From JAWWBL01 sp033720975 (GTDB taxonomy: Bacteria > Actinomycetota > Acidimicrobiia > Spongiisociales > ZC4RG35), in assembly GCA_033720975.1 (NCBI GenBank), contig JAWWBL010000005.1:1-39284 (forward strand): a stretch of 39,284 nucleotides of DNA, given 5' to 3'. Position numbers and translations under genes: made by a program. The notes beneath the pieces are model-generated. The model worked only from the letters and a program-made list of their open reading frames with translations. It did not search any database and was not told the origin of the DNA. Positions 22,409 through 28,495 of this stretch are shown here, piece by piece (the stretch's first letter is position 1; every line of letters begins with the position of its first letter).

Positions 22409-23521
22409 ATGTCCGAAGCGATGAGGGTGGAGCGGCTCGGTGGCCTCATCGACGCCGCCGCCGCCGTGGTGGCCGAGGTGGACCTCGACGAGGTGCTGCG
22501 TCGTCTCGTGTCCGAAGCAAGGCGGGCCACTGGTGCTCGATACGCAGCCCTCGGTGTTCTCGGATCCCATGGAGTCCTAACCGATTTCATACACGAAGGT
22601 CTGACTCCGGAGGAGGTGGCTGCCATAGGGACACCGCCACAGGGAAGGGGGCTTCTGGGGACCGTGGTGAGGGAAGCAAGATCGATTGTTGTCAATGATC
22701 TCGGTGCACATGTCGACTCGTTCGGGTTTCCACCAGGGCACCCGGCGATGAAGTCCTTTCTGGGCGTGCCCGTGCGGGCGGGTCGGTCGGTTTTCGGGAA
22801 TTTGTATCTGACCGAGAAAGAGGGCGGGTTCACCGAGACCGACGTTGCATTGGTCGAAGCACTTGCCCTCATCGCAGGTTCGGCGGTGAACACCGCGCGA
22901 CTCCGCGACCGGCTGGCGCAGATGGAGATCGTTGAAGACCGCGACCGGATAGCCCGTGACCTGCACGATTCGATCATTCAGGACTTGTTCGCGATCGGTC
23001 TGAGCCTCCAGGGCCTTTCGGAGCGAACGGAGGACGAAGTCACCACCGCAATGCTCGACGATGCAGTGGACCGGTTGGATGACGCGGTCGAGGCCCTGCG
23101 ACGCTACATCTACGAGCTGAAAACCTCGGATGAGCTTCGCCGCGGCTTCTCCGATCGTATGACGGATCTCGTAGATCGGCTCAGCGGCCCCTATCCGACC
23201 ATCGTGGAGTTGTCCCTAGACCCTGGTGTCGACCGCCTCGACGCCCGAACCGCGGAGGAAGCTCTCAAACTGCTCACTGAGGCTCTCTCCAACGCCTTGC
23301 GACACGCACAAGCCTCGAAGGTGTCGGTATCGGCTGTCGTTGCCGGCGAACATGTGGTTTTGACGGTGGCCGACGATGGCCGCGGATTCGACCCGCAGAC
23401 CGTTGAGAAGGGCATGGGCCTGGTCAACATGGCCGAGCGAGCGCGCCATCTGGGAGGAGAGATGAGGATCGACTCGGACGGGAAAGGAACCTCGCTCGAG
23501 ATCTCGATCTCGTTCAGTTGA
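22409..23521 (+). CDS. devS: DevS/DosT-like sensor histidine kinase with a single GAF domain
   Basis: 370 residues, cytoplasmic, no membrane helix. A GAF domain (about 20-165) is followed by a HisKA_3 dimerisation domain and HATPase. It keeps the region SFGFPPGHPAMKSFLGVPVR, in which His111 aligns with heme-ligand His149 of mycobacterial DevS, and Tyr133 (NLYLTEK) aligns with distal Tyr171. Phosphoacceptor His186 lies in IARDLHDSIIQDLF, with N box at Asn295 and G boxes DDGRGF and GMGL. DevS and DosT have two GAF domains and about 575 residues, so this is a reduced form with only the heme-type GAF. It is divergent from the DosR-like regulator and converges with the SRPBCC gene (8-bp overlap). 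Heme binding is inferred. Confidence 0.88.
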   Translation: MSEAMRVERLGGLIDAAAAVVAEVDLDEVLRRLVSEARRATGARYAALGVLGSHGVLTDFIHEGLTPEEVAAIGTPPQGRGLLGTVVREARSIVVNDLGAHVDSFGFPPGHPAMKSFLGVPVRAGRSVFGNLYLTEKEGGFTETDVALVEALALIAGSAVNTARLRDRLAQMEIVEDRDRIARDLHDSIIQDLFAIGLSLQGLSERTEDEVTTAMLDDAVDRLDDAVEALRRYIYELKTSDELRRGFSDRMTDLVDRLSGPYPTIVELSLDPGVDRLDARTAEEALKLLTEALSNALRHAQASKVSVSAVVAGEHVVLTVADDGRGFDPQTVEKGMGLVNMAERARHLGGEMRIDSDGKGTSLEISISFS

Positions 23522-23969
23522 GGTCGGCGTCGGTCAGCGCAGCTGCCAGCCGGTCCAGCCAATTCCGAACCGTGGCTTCGGCGAAGCGTCCCAGCACAGC
23601 CCGGTCGGCGAGCTTCCCGATGGGGCCCAGAGGCGGCTCGTAAGTCCCCTCAAAGGCGATCCTCGTGGTGTCCTTACCCACGTGGGCCAGCAGAAGATTC
23701 GCCTTCAGGCTTGGAAAGAGGAGGCCGGCATTGGTGGCAGTCCAAGTCACCGGGTAGTTGATCCCTGTGCGGTGGATCTCGGCAGTGCCTATCACAAGGT
23801 CGACCTCTTTTGCGAACCCGTCCTGCCACGGTCCCACCTTGGAGTGCAGGCTCTCTCCCTCGCGGTATGCCACGTCGGCCATGTCCGCAAGTCTGTTCTT
23901 GACCCTGTCCAGCCGCGCCTCGACCTCTGGAACCGGCAGTTGGACATGGGTGAAGTAGTGGACGAACAC
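23514..23969 (-). CDS. SRPBCC-fold protein, third gene of the CBS operon
   Basis: 151 residues, soluble. The alternating beta-strand pattern and motifs (VDLVIGTAEIHRTG; YPVTWTATNAGLLFPSLKANLLL; TRIAFEGTYEPPLGPIGKLADRAV) match the START/SRPBCC superfamily, a fold with a deep hydrophobic cavity for lipids or other ligands. The C-terminal helix TVRNWLDRLAAALTD closes the pocket. The ligand is unknown. The GTG start lies 2 bp after the PNPOx-like stop, with an AGGAAGG upstream, so it belongs to the operon headed by the CBS gene. Membership in the DosR-like regulon follows from that (inference). Confidence 0.75.
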   Translation of the reverse strand: MFVHYFTHVQLPVPEVEARLDRVKNRLADMADVAYREGESLHSKVGPWQDGFAKEVDLVIGTAEIHRTGINYPVTWTATNAGLLFPSLKANLLLAHVGKDTTRIAFEGTYEPPLGPIGKLADRAVLGRFAEATVRNWLDRLAAALTDADLN

Positions 23970-23971
23970 GC

Positions 23972-24433
23972 CTAGAGCCTTCCTGGCCTGGTCCTGGTGG
24001 AGAAAGCTCCGGAGGCGGCCATTCCACTCAATTCCTCGATCTCGACGGCCACGATGTGGGGGAACGAGGCCAGAGGCTGTATCCCCCCGCGGGACAAAGG
24101 CGAGCCGAGAGCCCTTTGGTATTTTCGGAGGAGCTTCTCCACGGTGAGCCGGGCCGTCTCCGGATCATCTGTGATGGCGGCTGTCCCTTTCACGATCACA
24201 CTCCTCCAGTCGCCGCCGTCCTCGTCGAAGATCGAGGCTTCGATCGAGACTGTCGGGTTCTTCTCAATTGCTGAGAAACGCTTGCCCGGCTTGGTTCTGA
24301 AGAGGATCCGGTTCCCGTCGACAACGAACGACATTGGAGTCACGTACGGCTCACCGTCGGATATGACCCCGATGTGCGCAACTGCGACCTCTTCCAGCAG
24401 TCGGCGCGCCTGTTGTTCGCTGAGTGGTTCCAT
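23972..24433 (-). CDS. PNPOx-like flavin-binding (split-barrel) protein
   Basis: 153 residues. The split-barrel fold is shown by the family stretch AVAHIGVISDGEPYVTPMSFVVDGNRILFRT followed by KRFSAIEKNPTVSIEA and SVIVKGTAAI, which bind FMN or F420 in related proteins. It is not the vitamin B6 oxidase itself: the family is broad and includes nitroimidazole or heme-utilisation enzymes. The start ATG 24433 lies 2 bp after the CBS stop; the upstream in-frame sequence overlaps CBS and was rejected. Genes of this type often accompany DosR/DevR-controlled CBS and universal-stress genes in actinobacteria. Confidence 0.85.
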   Translation of the reverse strand: MEPLSEQQARRLLEEVAVAHIGVISDGEPYVTPMSFVVDGNRILFRTKPGKRFSAIEKNPTVSIEASIFDEDGGDWRSVIVKGTAAITDDPETARLTVEKLLRKYQRALGSPLSRGGIQPLASFPHIVAVEIEELSGMAASGAFSTRTRPGRL

Positions 24434-24435
24434 GT

Positions 24436-24819
24436 CTATCCGTTGCGCGAGTCCGACATTGCCCAGAGGACATCCTTGATCGAGACCATTCCCAGGACTG
24501 TTCCCTCCTCGTCCACGATGGGGAGGTGGCGGTAACCAGTAGCCAGCATCCAATCGGCGGCGTCCTCAACGCTCATATCCGGCCCGAAGGTGTCGGGGAG
24601 GGAGGTCATCCAGTCGGAGACCGGGTCTCTGTCGAAGTCCGAGTAGCTGGCGGCGGCTTTGAGAATGTCCCGCTCGGTCAGGATGCCTTCCAGGGCTCCG
24701 TCGACCTCGACGGCCACCGATCCGACCCCGGTCTCCTGCATCAGCTCTGCCGTCTTGCGCAGGCTTTCGGTGGGGCCGACCGCGACCACCGAGCCTCCCA
24801 CGAGTTCATTTATGGTCAT
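24436..24819 (-). CDS. Tandem CBS-domain protein, first gene of the CBS operon
   Basis: 127 residues holding two CBS domains: RKTAELMQETGVGSVAVEV with GILTERDILKA, and VEDAADWMLATGYRHLPIVDE with LGMVSIKDVLWA. A CBS pair binds adenine nucleotides or S-adenosylmethionine. The stand-alone tandem form matches hypoxic response protein 1 (Rv2626c), one of the most strongly induced genes of the mycobacterial DosR regulon. The ATG follows GGAGGAG by 5 nt. The gene heads a three-gene operon whose promoter region carries two DosR-box-like sites. It is cytoplasmic; ligand unknown. Confidence 0.9.
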   Translation of the reverse strand: MTINELVGGSVVAVGPTESLRKTAELMQETGVGSVAVEVDGALEGILTERDILKAAASYSDFDRDPVSDWMTSLPDTFGPDMSVEDAADWMLATGYRHLPIVDEEGTVLGMVSIKDVLWAMSDSRNG

Positions 24820-24840
24820 GTTGTCTCCTCCGTTCTTGCC

Positions 24841-24846
24841 ATTGTT
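24841..24846 (-). promoter_or_regulatory. -10-like element of the CBS operon
   Basis: AACAAT on the minus strand gives a predicted +1 of about 24834. The proximal DosR-like box then centres near -43 and the distal one near -65, the spacing expected for activation by a DosR-type regulator. No separate -35 is evident, as is usual for activator-dependent promoters. Confidence 0.45.
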
Positions 24847-24870
24847 TCATGCTGCTGTGTTCGACTGGCA

Positions 24871-24906
24871 TGGACCGAAGTCCCTTGCCGGTAGGACTTC
24901 GGTTAC
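24871..24906. promoter_or_regulatory. Paired DosR/DevR-box-like sites upstream of the CBS operon
   Basis: Proximal site TGGACCGAAGTCCC (24871-24884), or GGGACTTCGGTCCA on the other strand, matches 11 of 14 of the DosR core. Distal site AGGACTTCGGTTAC (24893-24906) matches 9 of 14. The centres are 22 bp apart, about two helical turns. Inside them ACCGAAGTCC (24874-24883) and GGACTTCGGT (24894-24903) form a perfect 10-bp inverted repeat with a 10-bp spacer. A further GTCCC half-site is at 24913-24917. Confidence 0.6.
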
Positions 24907-24991
24907 AACGTCGTCCCTCAGAACCGGCCTACCGGTGCCTATTCCGTCCCAGACATAGGGGAGCGGAGACTCGATTGGGTGCGATGGGCCT

Positions 24992-24997
24992 TATCCT
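24992..24997 (+). promoter_or_regulatory. -10-like element, leaderless start of the esterase gene
   Basis: TATCCT ends 6 nt before the ATG at 25004, putting the predicted +1 on the A of that ATG. It supports ATG 25004 over the GTG at 25001. No clear -35 is seen. Confidence 0.4.
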
Positions 24998-25003
24998 TCG
25001 GTG

Positions 25004-25774
25004 ATGCGACGGGTTTTGCTTCTTGCCTTCTCCGTTGTCCTCGCCGCTTGCGCCTCGGAGCCACCGCAGGAAGTGCCCGTCGAACAGCATCTTCAGGGCG
25101 TTTACGAGGACGGGTCGGGCAATTCGCTTCGCTATCTGGTGTGGCTGCCAGAAGGATATGGCGATGACAGGGAGCAGGAACACCCGATGATCGTGTTCCT
25201 GCATGGCAGCGGCAGCCCGACATACGACTCACAGTTCGTCATCAGCTCTGGCCTGCCTGCGGTGCTGGCGCTGGGCGAACAGCCCGAAGAGTTCGACTTC
25301 GTCGTGATCTCCCCACAGGCAAATCCGGGCACGACCTGGTTGAGCGAGGGAAACCTCGAGCTCGTGGATCTGATCATCAAGGATGCCCTCGACACTTATC
25401 TGGTCGACGAGTCGAGGGTCTATCTGACCGGGCTTTCGATGGGTGGGTACGCGGCGTGGCACATGGCTACCCAGTATCCGCACCGTTTCGCTGCGATGTC
25501 CTCGATGTCCGGTTCTGGCTTTCAGCTCCCCTTCACTCCTCCGCCCGAGTACTCCTGCCCACTCGCTGAGGTCCCGATCTGGGGCTTTCACGGCGAGGCG
25601 GATGTGATTGCCCAGTACCGGCCTGTGTCCCTCGCCGTGTCCGACTGGGTGCGGGTCTGTGGCACGGAGATCAAGTGGACGGTGTATCCAGATGCCGGCC
25701 ACTTCGCAACATATGAGCGCGCCTACCGGGATCCGGCGCTGTACGAATGGATGCTGACCCATTCCAAGAGCTGA
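25004..25774 (+). CDS. Lipoprotein esterase, alpha/beta-hydrolase
   Basis: 256 residues. A lipoprotein signal (LLLAFSVVLAAC, lipobox Cys16) is followed by an alpha/beta-hydrolase resembling esterase D and polyhydroxybutyrate-depolymerase-like enzymes. FLHGSGSP is the oxyanion-hole loop; the catalytic triad is Ser146 (GLSMGG), Asp201 (HGEAD) and His234 (DAGHF). It should cleave esters on the outer membrane face, with substrate unknown. ATG 25004 is chosen over GTG 25001 because a -10-like hexamer puts +1 on it. It shares its upstream region with the divergent CBS operon and converges with the lipoprotein gene, 2 bp apart. Confidence 0.85.
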   Translation: MRRVLLLAFSVVLAACASEPPQEVPVEQHLQGVYEDGSGNSLRYLVWLPEGYGDDREQEHPMIVFLHGSGSPTYDSQFVISSGLPAVLALGEQPEEFDFVVISPQANPGTTWLSEGNLELVDLIIKDALDTYLVDESRVYLTGLSMGGYAAWHMATQYPHRFAAMSSMSGSGFQLPFTPPPEYSCPLAEVPIWGFHGEADVIAQYRPVSLAVSDWVRVCGTEIKWTVYPDAGHFATYERAYRDPALYEWMLTHSKS

Positions 25775-25776
25775 CC

Positions 25777-26268
25777 TCAGGGCTGGAAGATCTCCAGCGG
25801 CAGTAGCTCGGCCGAGCCCGTGAGGTCCCATGTGACCGTGCCCGAGCACGACTCTGTCGCTCTCTGTGCTTGCGACTCCGTGATCCCCAGGACGGTGATG
25901 ACGGCCGTTGTCGTCTGCTGAGGGTTGAAGGCTCCGACATTGGGAGGCCCCAGCCGCGAGTCGGCCGGTCCACCAACTCTCAGATAGACATGGTCCACGG
26001 GCAGGTTGAGCGGTCCGACCTCGAAGAAGATCGGCGGTGTGTTGATGGGCGCCGCCTCGATCTCAGGACACGCGAGAGCAAGCTGATAGACGTGGTCGCC
26101 CTCTTCCCAGAATCCCTCACCGAACTCGTGGATGAACGCCACCGACCACCCTCCCTGCTCGATTTGATCCGGGAGCGACGCGGGCGGCAGGTCGACGCCT
26201 TCGAGCGGCGCCAGCGGCTCGGCGCAGGCGAAAACGACGAGTAGAAGGGCCGCCGTCAGAGATCTCAT
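25777..26268 (-). CDS. Small lipoprotein of unknown function
   Basis: 163 residues. MRSLTAALLLVVFAC is a lipoprotein signal with lipobox Cys15. The mature part is one beta-rich domain (WSVAFIHEFGEGFWEEGDHVY; LPVDHVYLRVG; TAVITVLGI), with a second Cys pair (ALACPEIE and ESCSGTV) that may form a disulfide. No family is recognised. The ATG at 26268 coincides with the +1 predicted from TACCAT, which supports it over an upstream in-frame Met at 26412 that would overlap the cyclase gene. Confidence 0.7.
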   Translation of the reverse strand: MRSLTAALLLVVFACAEPLAPLEGVDLPPASLPDQIEQGGWSVAFIHEFGEGFWEEGDHVYQLALACPEIEAAPINTPPIFFEVGPLNLPVDHVYLRVGGPADSRLGPPNVGAFNPQQTTTAVITVLGITESQAQRATESCSGTVTWDLTGSAELLPLEIFQP

Positions 26269-26274
26269 CAACGA

Positions 26275-26280
26275 ATGGTA
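26275..26280 (-). promoter_or_regulatory. -10-like element, leaderless start of the lipoprotein gene
   Basis: TACCAT on the minus strand puts the predicted +1 exactly on the ATG at 26268. No -35 is evident. Confidence 0.35.
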
Positions 26281-26342
26281 GGTGCGATCTGGGTTTGGCG
26301 TGACGAAGGTCCAGGACCCCCGAGGCAGGTCACAGCCGTTGA

Positions 26343-26348
26343 TATTGT
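26343..26348 (+). promoter_or_regulatory. -10-like element, leaderless start of the Cys4 cyclase gene
   Basis: TATTGT puts the predicted +1 at 26355, one base before the ATG at 26356. No clear -35 is seen. Confidence 0.4.
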
Positions 26349-26355
26349 CCGAGCG

Positions 26356-27168
26356 ATGTCCGACCACTCCCATCCCCGCTTCCGCAAGGGTGAGGCCAGC
26401 GACTACTGGCACGACTTGATGACGGGTGAGGGCAAGGGCCTCGACTTGATGAGCCGAGTGTTTCGGCGATTTCCCACAGCGCCTCGCTGCAAGCTCTGTC
26501 AGGCACCGTTCAGCGGGCCATACGCACCGCTCTTCTGGCTAGCCGGGTTCCGGCGTTGGAAGCTCAATGCGCAGATCTGTCGCTACTGCGTCGGTGGGCT
26601 CCAGAAGGAGAAGGGTGGTACCGAAGTCGCGGTCTCGATGCTCTTCGCCGACGTTCGCGGCTCGACCAGCATCGCCGAGCACATGACCGCGTCGGAGTAC
26701 TCCTCGTCGCTGGATCGATTCTTCAGCCTTGTCTTCGAAGCCGTTGACTCCGAAGACGGCGTCATCGACAACATCGTCGGCGACGGCGTGATGGCGTTCT
26801 GGGTGCCCGGATTTGTCGGTGAGCGCCATGCCACCGCGGCGGTGGCGGCTGGGCGCAACCTCGTTGCAGCTCTCGTCGCCGATTCGGTGCTGGCGGGTCG
26901 GTTCCCGGTGGGTGTCGGTGTGCACACCGGCCAGGCCTTCGCCGGTGTTGTGGGCGAGACGGGCTCTTTGGACTTCACGATTCTCGGGGACGTGCCCAAC
27001 ACCACCGCGCGTCTTGGCTCTGCCGCCGATGCTGGTGAGCTTGCCCTGAGCGATGACATCGTGCAGGCCGCGGGAGTAGCGACTTCGGGCCTCGAGCGGC
27101 GCATCCTCGAGCTCAAAGGGAAAGCCCAGCCGTTCCCGGCCTGGATCGAAAAGGTCGTTGCGGCCTAG
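26356..27168 (+). CDS. Class III nucleotide cyclase with an N-terminal Cys4 region
   Basis: 270 residues. Before the catalytic domain lie two CxxC pairs, Cys45/Cys48 (RCKLCQAPF) and Cys75/Cys78 (ICRYCVGG), separated by an aromatic hydrophobic stretch, a plausible zinc or iron-sulfur site. The cyclase domain (about 90-265) has metal-binding Asp99 (MLFADVRGST) and Asp143 (VGDGVMAF), and the transition-state Asn and Arg in DVPNTTARLG. The product (cAMP or cGMP) is not decided by the sequence. ATG 26356 is preferred because a -10-like TATTGT places +1 next to it; the frame is open to 26275 but overlaps the divergent promoter. A redox or metal signal could control it (inference). Confidence 0.85.
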   Translation: MSDHSHPRFRKGEASDYWHDLMTGEGKGLDLMSRVFRRFPTAPRCKLCQAPFSGPYAPLFWLAGFRRWKLNAQICRYCVGGLQKEKGGTEVAVSMLFADVRGSTSIAEHMTASEYSSSLDRFFSLVFEAVDSEDGVIDNIVGDGVMAFWVPGFVGERHATAAVAAGRNLVAALVADSVLAGRFPVGVGVHTGQAFAGVVGETGSLDFTILGDVPNTTARLGSAADAGELALSDDIVQAAGVATSGLERRILELKGKAQPFPAWIEKVVAA

Positions 27169-27176
27169 GTTCGTCT

Positions 27177-28493
27177 TCAGAGTTGCCCGGTTTCCCAATC
27201 ACCTACAGATGCCATGTAGCCGGAGTCCTCATACCGGGCTGGGAGGAATGCTTGAGCATGCTCGGGAAGGGCTGCGCCAAGTAGGTGGTCGGCAAGCAGC
27301 TCTGCGGCCCCGGCCGCGGCCATGATCCCAAACCCCGACAGACCGACCATGACGTGAAAACCATCCGGGCCGGTTGGACCTATTAGCGGCCGGTTCTCCG
27401 GCGTCTTGGTGTAGTACCCACCGTCAACCGCCGTTTCCGGTAGCGCCTCGCGGTATCGCTGCATTCCGGGGATCATTCGCGAGAGGCCCCGGATCACAAG
27501 CTCGGCGTACAGCTCGTCGATTGGTAACGGCCATGTTGGGTCGATGACTGTCTTGTCGTACTCCCAGAGCCCAACTACATACCTCGAGTCCGGCCCTCCT
27601 TCGGGACGACCGTGGCAGAACAGAGGCAGCTCGCCAACCAGTTCATCCCGACCTGCCTTGAGCAACTCGTTCCGCTCCTCAGGGGCCCAGTCGATGAGCT
27701 GGGGGTCACACCAGATGAGCATTGGTGCTTCCCGGGGAAGGACACCGAACCGGTCTTGGAAGACCACCTTCAGGTGCAGCTCCGAGTGAAGAGGTAGATC
27801 GACCCCGGCCATCGCCGCGACCTGGCCAGCAAAGGGCCCGGCTGCGTTGACCACGGCGTCCGCTTCGATGAACGTGCCGTCCCTCAATTTGACCCCAATG
27901 ACTGTGCCGGAGGAGACAACTACGTCTGTCACCTCACCTCGCTCCAGCGTGGCTCCGGCGGCTCGTGCCCGTTGCAGCATCCACGCTCCGAGCTGCTGTG
28001 CGTCCAACCAGCCGGCGCGTCTGACAGCCACCGCACCAACCGCGTCCTCGGTGAGGTACCGGTGCCGACTCGAGACATCGGTCGAATCGAGCAGGTCGAA
28101 CCCGTTTTCTCCGTCAGCTGCGATCTCCGCGCCTGATCGGACCGGCCCACCCCCCAAGCTCGAACATGTTTCAGCCAGGGATGCCAAGTCGTCGAAAGTC
28201 GAGGGTTTCGAGGTCACGAAGAGATACCCACGGCGGTTCATTCGGAAGGCGTTGTCGGACAGGTAGGACAACCCCTCCAGGATGTCGATCGATCGGTTGA
28301 TCAGCCCAACCATCGCGCGGTCGGGCCACAGATTCCGGTATGACTCAGTCGACTTGTCGGATGTGAGAGTGAGCGGCGCTCGGGGATCGACAACGGTCAC
28401 TCGGTCCACGCCGCGGTCGACAGTCAGAGCGTATGCGGCGCTGACACCGGCAATACCGGCGCCGACGATCACGACGGCCGGGTTATGGGCCAT
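27177..28493 (-). CDS. FAD-dependent oxidoreductase of the DAO family
   Basis: 438 residues. The N-terminal dinucleotide-binding motif VIVGAGIAGVSAAYAL holds FAD, and the C-terminal GLSGFGIMAAAGAAELLADHLLG completes it. The overall form is that of sarcosine oxidase, glycine oxidase or glycerol-3-phosphate-dehydrogenase-like enzymes, which oxidise the C-N bond of an amino acid or amine with O2 or another acceptor. No covalent-FAD Cys is clear and the substrate is open. The ATG at 28493 lies 2 bp after the transketolase stop, so it is cotranscribed with that gene; this pairing has no obvious metabolic logic. Confidence 0.85.
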   Translation of the reverse strand: MAHNPAVVIVGAGIAGVSAAYALTVDRGVDRVTVVDPRAPLTLTSDKSTESYRNLWPDRAMVGLINRSIDILEGLSYLSDNAFRMNRRGYLFVTSKPSTFDDLASLAETCSSLGGGPVRSGAEIAADGENGFDLLDSTDVSSRHRYLTEDAVGAVAVRRAGWLDAQQLGAWMLQRARAAGATLERGEVTDVVVSSGTVIGVKLRDGTFIEADAVVNAAGPFAGQVAAMAGVDLPLHSELHLKVVFQDRFGVLPREAPMLIWCDPQLIDWAPEERNELLKAGRDELVGELPLFCHGRPEGGPDSRYVVGLWEYDKTVIDPTWPLPIDELYAELVIRGLSRMIPGMQRYREALPETAVDGGYYTKTPENRPLIGPTGPDGFHVMVGLSGFGIMAAAGAAELLADHLLGAALPEHAQAFLPARYEDSGYMASVGDWETGQL

Positions 28494-28495
28494 GG

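Noticed and set aside
24871..24906. The 10-bp inverted repeat as a transcription terminator
   Set aside because: It lies between two divergent gene starts, where a terminator has no role, and has no T tract.
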